6,076 nt of DNA, from positions 1 to 6,076 of the forward strand of contig CAMWOF010000149.1 of the NCBI GenBank assembly GCA_947175805.1. The letters run 5' to 3'. This document shows positions 4,918 through 6,076 of the stretch, piece by piece. Position 1 is the stretch's first letter; each line of letters begins with the position of its first letter. The notes beneath the pieces are model-generated. The model had not been told where the DNA came from, made no database searches, and was given only the letters and a program-made list of their open reading frames with translations. The position numbers were made by a program, and so were the translations under genes. Source of the DNA: an uncultured Clostridiaceae bacterium. GTDB taxonomy: Bacteria > Bacillota > Clostridia > Lachnospirales > Lachnospiraceae.

Positions 4918-5952
4918 ATGACGGAGAAGGGGCTTCTGATACATAAAAAAAATAGATGGCGGTATACGGTTTCCTTTTTTATACTGTTTGTGCTGCTGAT
5001 TGCTTTTCTTATTTGTAATCTCTGTGCAGGCACGGTGGCACTGGCAGGCGGGGAAATATTTGAGATTTTGTCCGGCAGCGGTAAAAATGAAACGGTATAC
5101 CATATTATTTGGGACATTCGTATGCCAATAAGTTTGGAGTCGCTGCTTTTGGGAGGCGCATTAGCTGTTTCCGGTTTTTTGCTGCAGACCTTCTTCCACA
5201 ACCCCATTGCCGGACCCTTCGTATTGGGGCTTTCATCCGGGGCGAAACTGGCTGTGGCGTTGGTTATGATATATATGCTGGGGCATGGGATTGCAGTCAA
5301 ATCCTGGGTTTTGATTGCCGGTGCATTTGCCGGGGCAATGGTGTCTATGGGTTTTGTGCTGGTGGTATCCGGCCGTGTAAAATCCATGTCGATTTTGGTC
5401 ATATGCGGCATTATGATTGGATACATCTGCTCGGCAATTACGGATTTTTTGGTCACCTTTGCGGATGATTCAAATATTGTAAATCTGCATAACTGGACGA
5501 TGGGAAGCTTTTCCGGCATAGATTGGTCTGACCTGCGCATCATCATGCCCATGGTGGGTATTTCTATGGTACTTACCTTTATGCTTTCAAAGCCGATGGG
5601 TGCATATCAGTTGGGAGAGGACTATGCCAGAAATCTCGGCGTCAATGTAAGGCTGTTTCGGGTTTCGCTGATTGTTTTGTCCAGCCTGCTGGCGGCATGC
5701 GTTACTGCATTTGCAGGACCGATTTCCTTTGTAGGGATTGCTGTGCCGCATCTGATGAAAAGCCTGTTTCAAACGGCAAAACCAGTTCTCATGATTCCTG
5801 CGTGTTTTCTGGGGGGCAGTGTGTTCTGTCTGATGTGCGACCTGATTGCCAGGACTGTGTTTTCGCCGGTAGAGCTCAGTATCAGTTCAGTGACGGCTTT
5901 GTTCGGCGCACCGGTTGTAATCTATATGATGCTTGCAAGGCGGCAGCAATAG
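4918..5952 (+). CDS. BtuC/FecCD-type ABC importer permease
   Basis: The 344-aa membrane protein forms the transport channel as a homodimer in this family. Hydrophobic segments occur at about 17-38, 71-91, 103-121, 129-152, 157-182, 206-223, 245-265, 289-311 and 320-339, fitting the usual ten-helix topology. Family motifs are clear: GGALAVSGFLLQTFFHNPIAGPFVLGLSSGAK (79-110), WTMGSFSGIDWSDL (193-206), the cytoplasmic coupling segment GEDYARNLGVNV (233-244), FAGPISFVGIAVPHLMK (265-281) and ELSISSVTALFGAP (319-332). The common RLPR before helix 2 is RMPIS here. The length is normal for the family. Shine-Dalgarno GGAGAGG (4904-4910) is 7 nt before the ATG, and the gap to the binding protein is 27 nt. 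Siderophore, haem and cobalamin permeases share these motifs; the B12 riboswitch favours corrinoid transport. Confidence 0.93.
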   Translation: MTEKGLLIHKKNRWRYTVSFFILFVLLIAFLICNLCAGTVALAGGEIFEILSGSGKNETVYHIIWDIRMPISLESLLLGGALAVSGFLLQTFFHNPIAGPFVLGLSSGAKLAVALVMIYMLGHGIAVKSWVLIAGAFAGAMVSMGFVLVVSGRVKSMSILVICGIMIGYICSAITDFLVTFADDSNIVNLHNWTMGSFSGIDWSDLRIIMPMVGISMVLTFMLSKPMGAYQLGEDYARNLGVNVRLFRVSLIVLSSLLAACVTAFAGPISFVGIAVPHLMKSLFQTAKPVLMIPACFLGGSVFCLMCDLIARTVFSPVELSISSVTALFGAPVVIYMMLARRQQ

Positions 5953-6045
5953 TAATTTATCCCTCCGCAAACTGCTATCTGATGGTAGTGTAAAGTGGAA
6001 TATGAAAGTGATGATTGGTCATCCCACATAGGTTGGAGGCTGTTT

Positions 6046-6076
6046 ATGAAAGATTATTTTATACAAACGGAAAATA
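6046..6076 (+). CDS. Start of the next operon gene, probably the ABC ATPase (truncated by window edge)
   Basis: Only ten codons are visible (MKDYFIQTEN). The ATG has a strong GGAGG (6035-6039) 6 nt upstream, and the frame is open to the edge. The visible residues carry no diagnostic motif. The position directly after a BtuC-type permease, in an operon that otherwise lacks an ATP-binding subunit, makes a BtuD/FecE-type ATPase the obvious expectation. An alternative GTG at 5995 would add VEYESDDWSSHIGWRLF; the ATG is preferred for its ribosome binding site. Confidence 0.6.
   Translation, partial: MKDYFIQTEN

Larger units (their letters stand above)
3629..5997 (+). repeat. 14-bp repeat at two potential GTG starts (3629-3642 and 5984-5997)
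   Basis: GGTAGTGTAAAGTG occurs exactly at 3629-3642 and 5984-5997; the span given covers both copies and everything between. In the first copy the final GTG is the start codon of the binding protein. In the second, the final GTG (5995) is in frame with the ATG at 6046 and would extend that protein by 17 residues. The repeat may be a local duplication of a translation-start region or chance. Confidence 0.5.

Noticed and set aside
4896..5552. 218-aa minus-strand open frame opposite the permease
   Set aside because: The permease on the plus strand has clear family motifs, a ribosome binding site and full length; the antisense frame has no recognisable domain and starts and ends without matching gene signals.

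Overview
The window looks like a low- to mid-GC Gram-positive anaerobe of the class Clostridia, most likely Lachnospiraceae. Three consecutive proteins carry lipoprotein signal peptides, ribosome binding sites are strong (GGAGG, AAGGAG), and a B12 riboswitch drives an anaerobic-type cobaltochelatase. Taxonomy is inferred from gene style only, without any database search.

Layout. Bases 1-878 hold the 5' part of a minus-strand gene that runs off the left edge. It encodes a protein with an uncharacterised N-terminal region and a long Lys/Ala/Glu-rich, probably coiled-coil tail. The many plus-strand frames open over this tail are shadows of its biased codons. Bases 879-1165 are a divergent control region rich in repeats: a leftward sigma-A-like promoter between two 17-bp inverted repeats that are themselves bordered by a 14-bp direct repeat, a 31-bp dyad, a 17/18-bp tandem direct repeat, and a rightward extended -10 promoter. 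Bases 1166-1405 are a cobalamin riboswitch aptamer. It is followed by alternative hairpins, an intrinsic terminator (1511-1546) and a small hairpin just before the first gene.

The operon (1619 to beyond 6076, plus strand) encodes, in order: a lipid-anchored CbiK-type sirohydrochlorin cobaltochelatase, a lipoprotein with two copies of an unassigned beta-rich domain, a BtuF/FepB-like substrate-binding lipoprotein, a BtuC/FecCD-type permease, and the first ten codons of what is probably the ATPase.

How it fits together. The riboswitch should shut the operon off when adenosylcobalamin is plentiful, so the operon most likely imports a corrinoid or a tetrapyrrole precursor. The unusual part is that the chelatase is predicted to sit outside the membrane while keeping all three expected metal ligands (H230, E261, H293), and that it is coupled by a 4-bp overlap to a double-domain lipoprotein of unknown function. 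One reading is a surface pathway in which a tetrapyrrole is captured, possibly metallated, and handed to the transporter. This is inference; the individual family assignments for CbiK, the binding protein and the permease are well supported by motifs.
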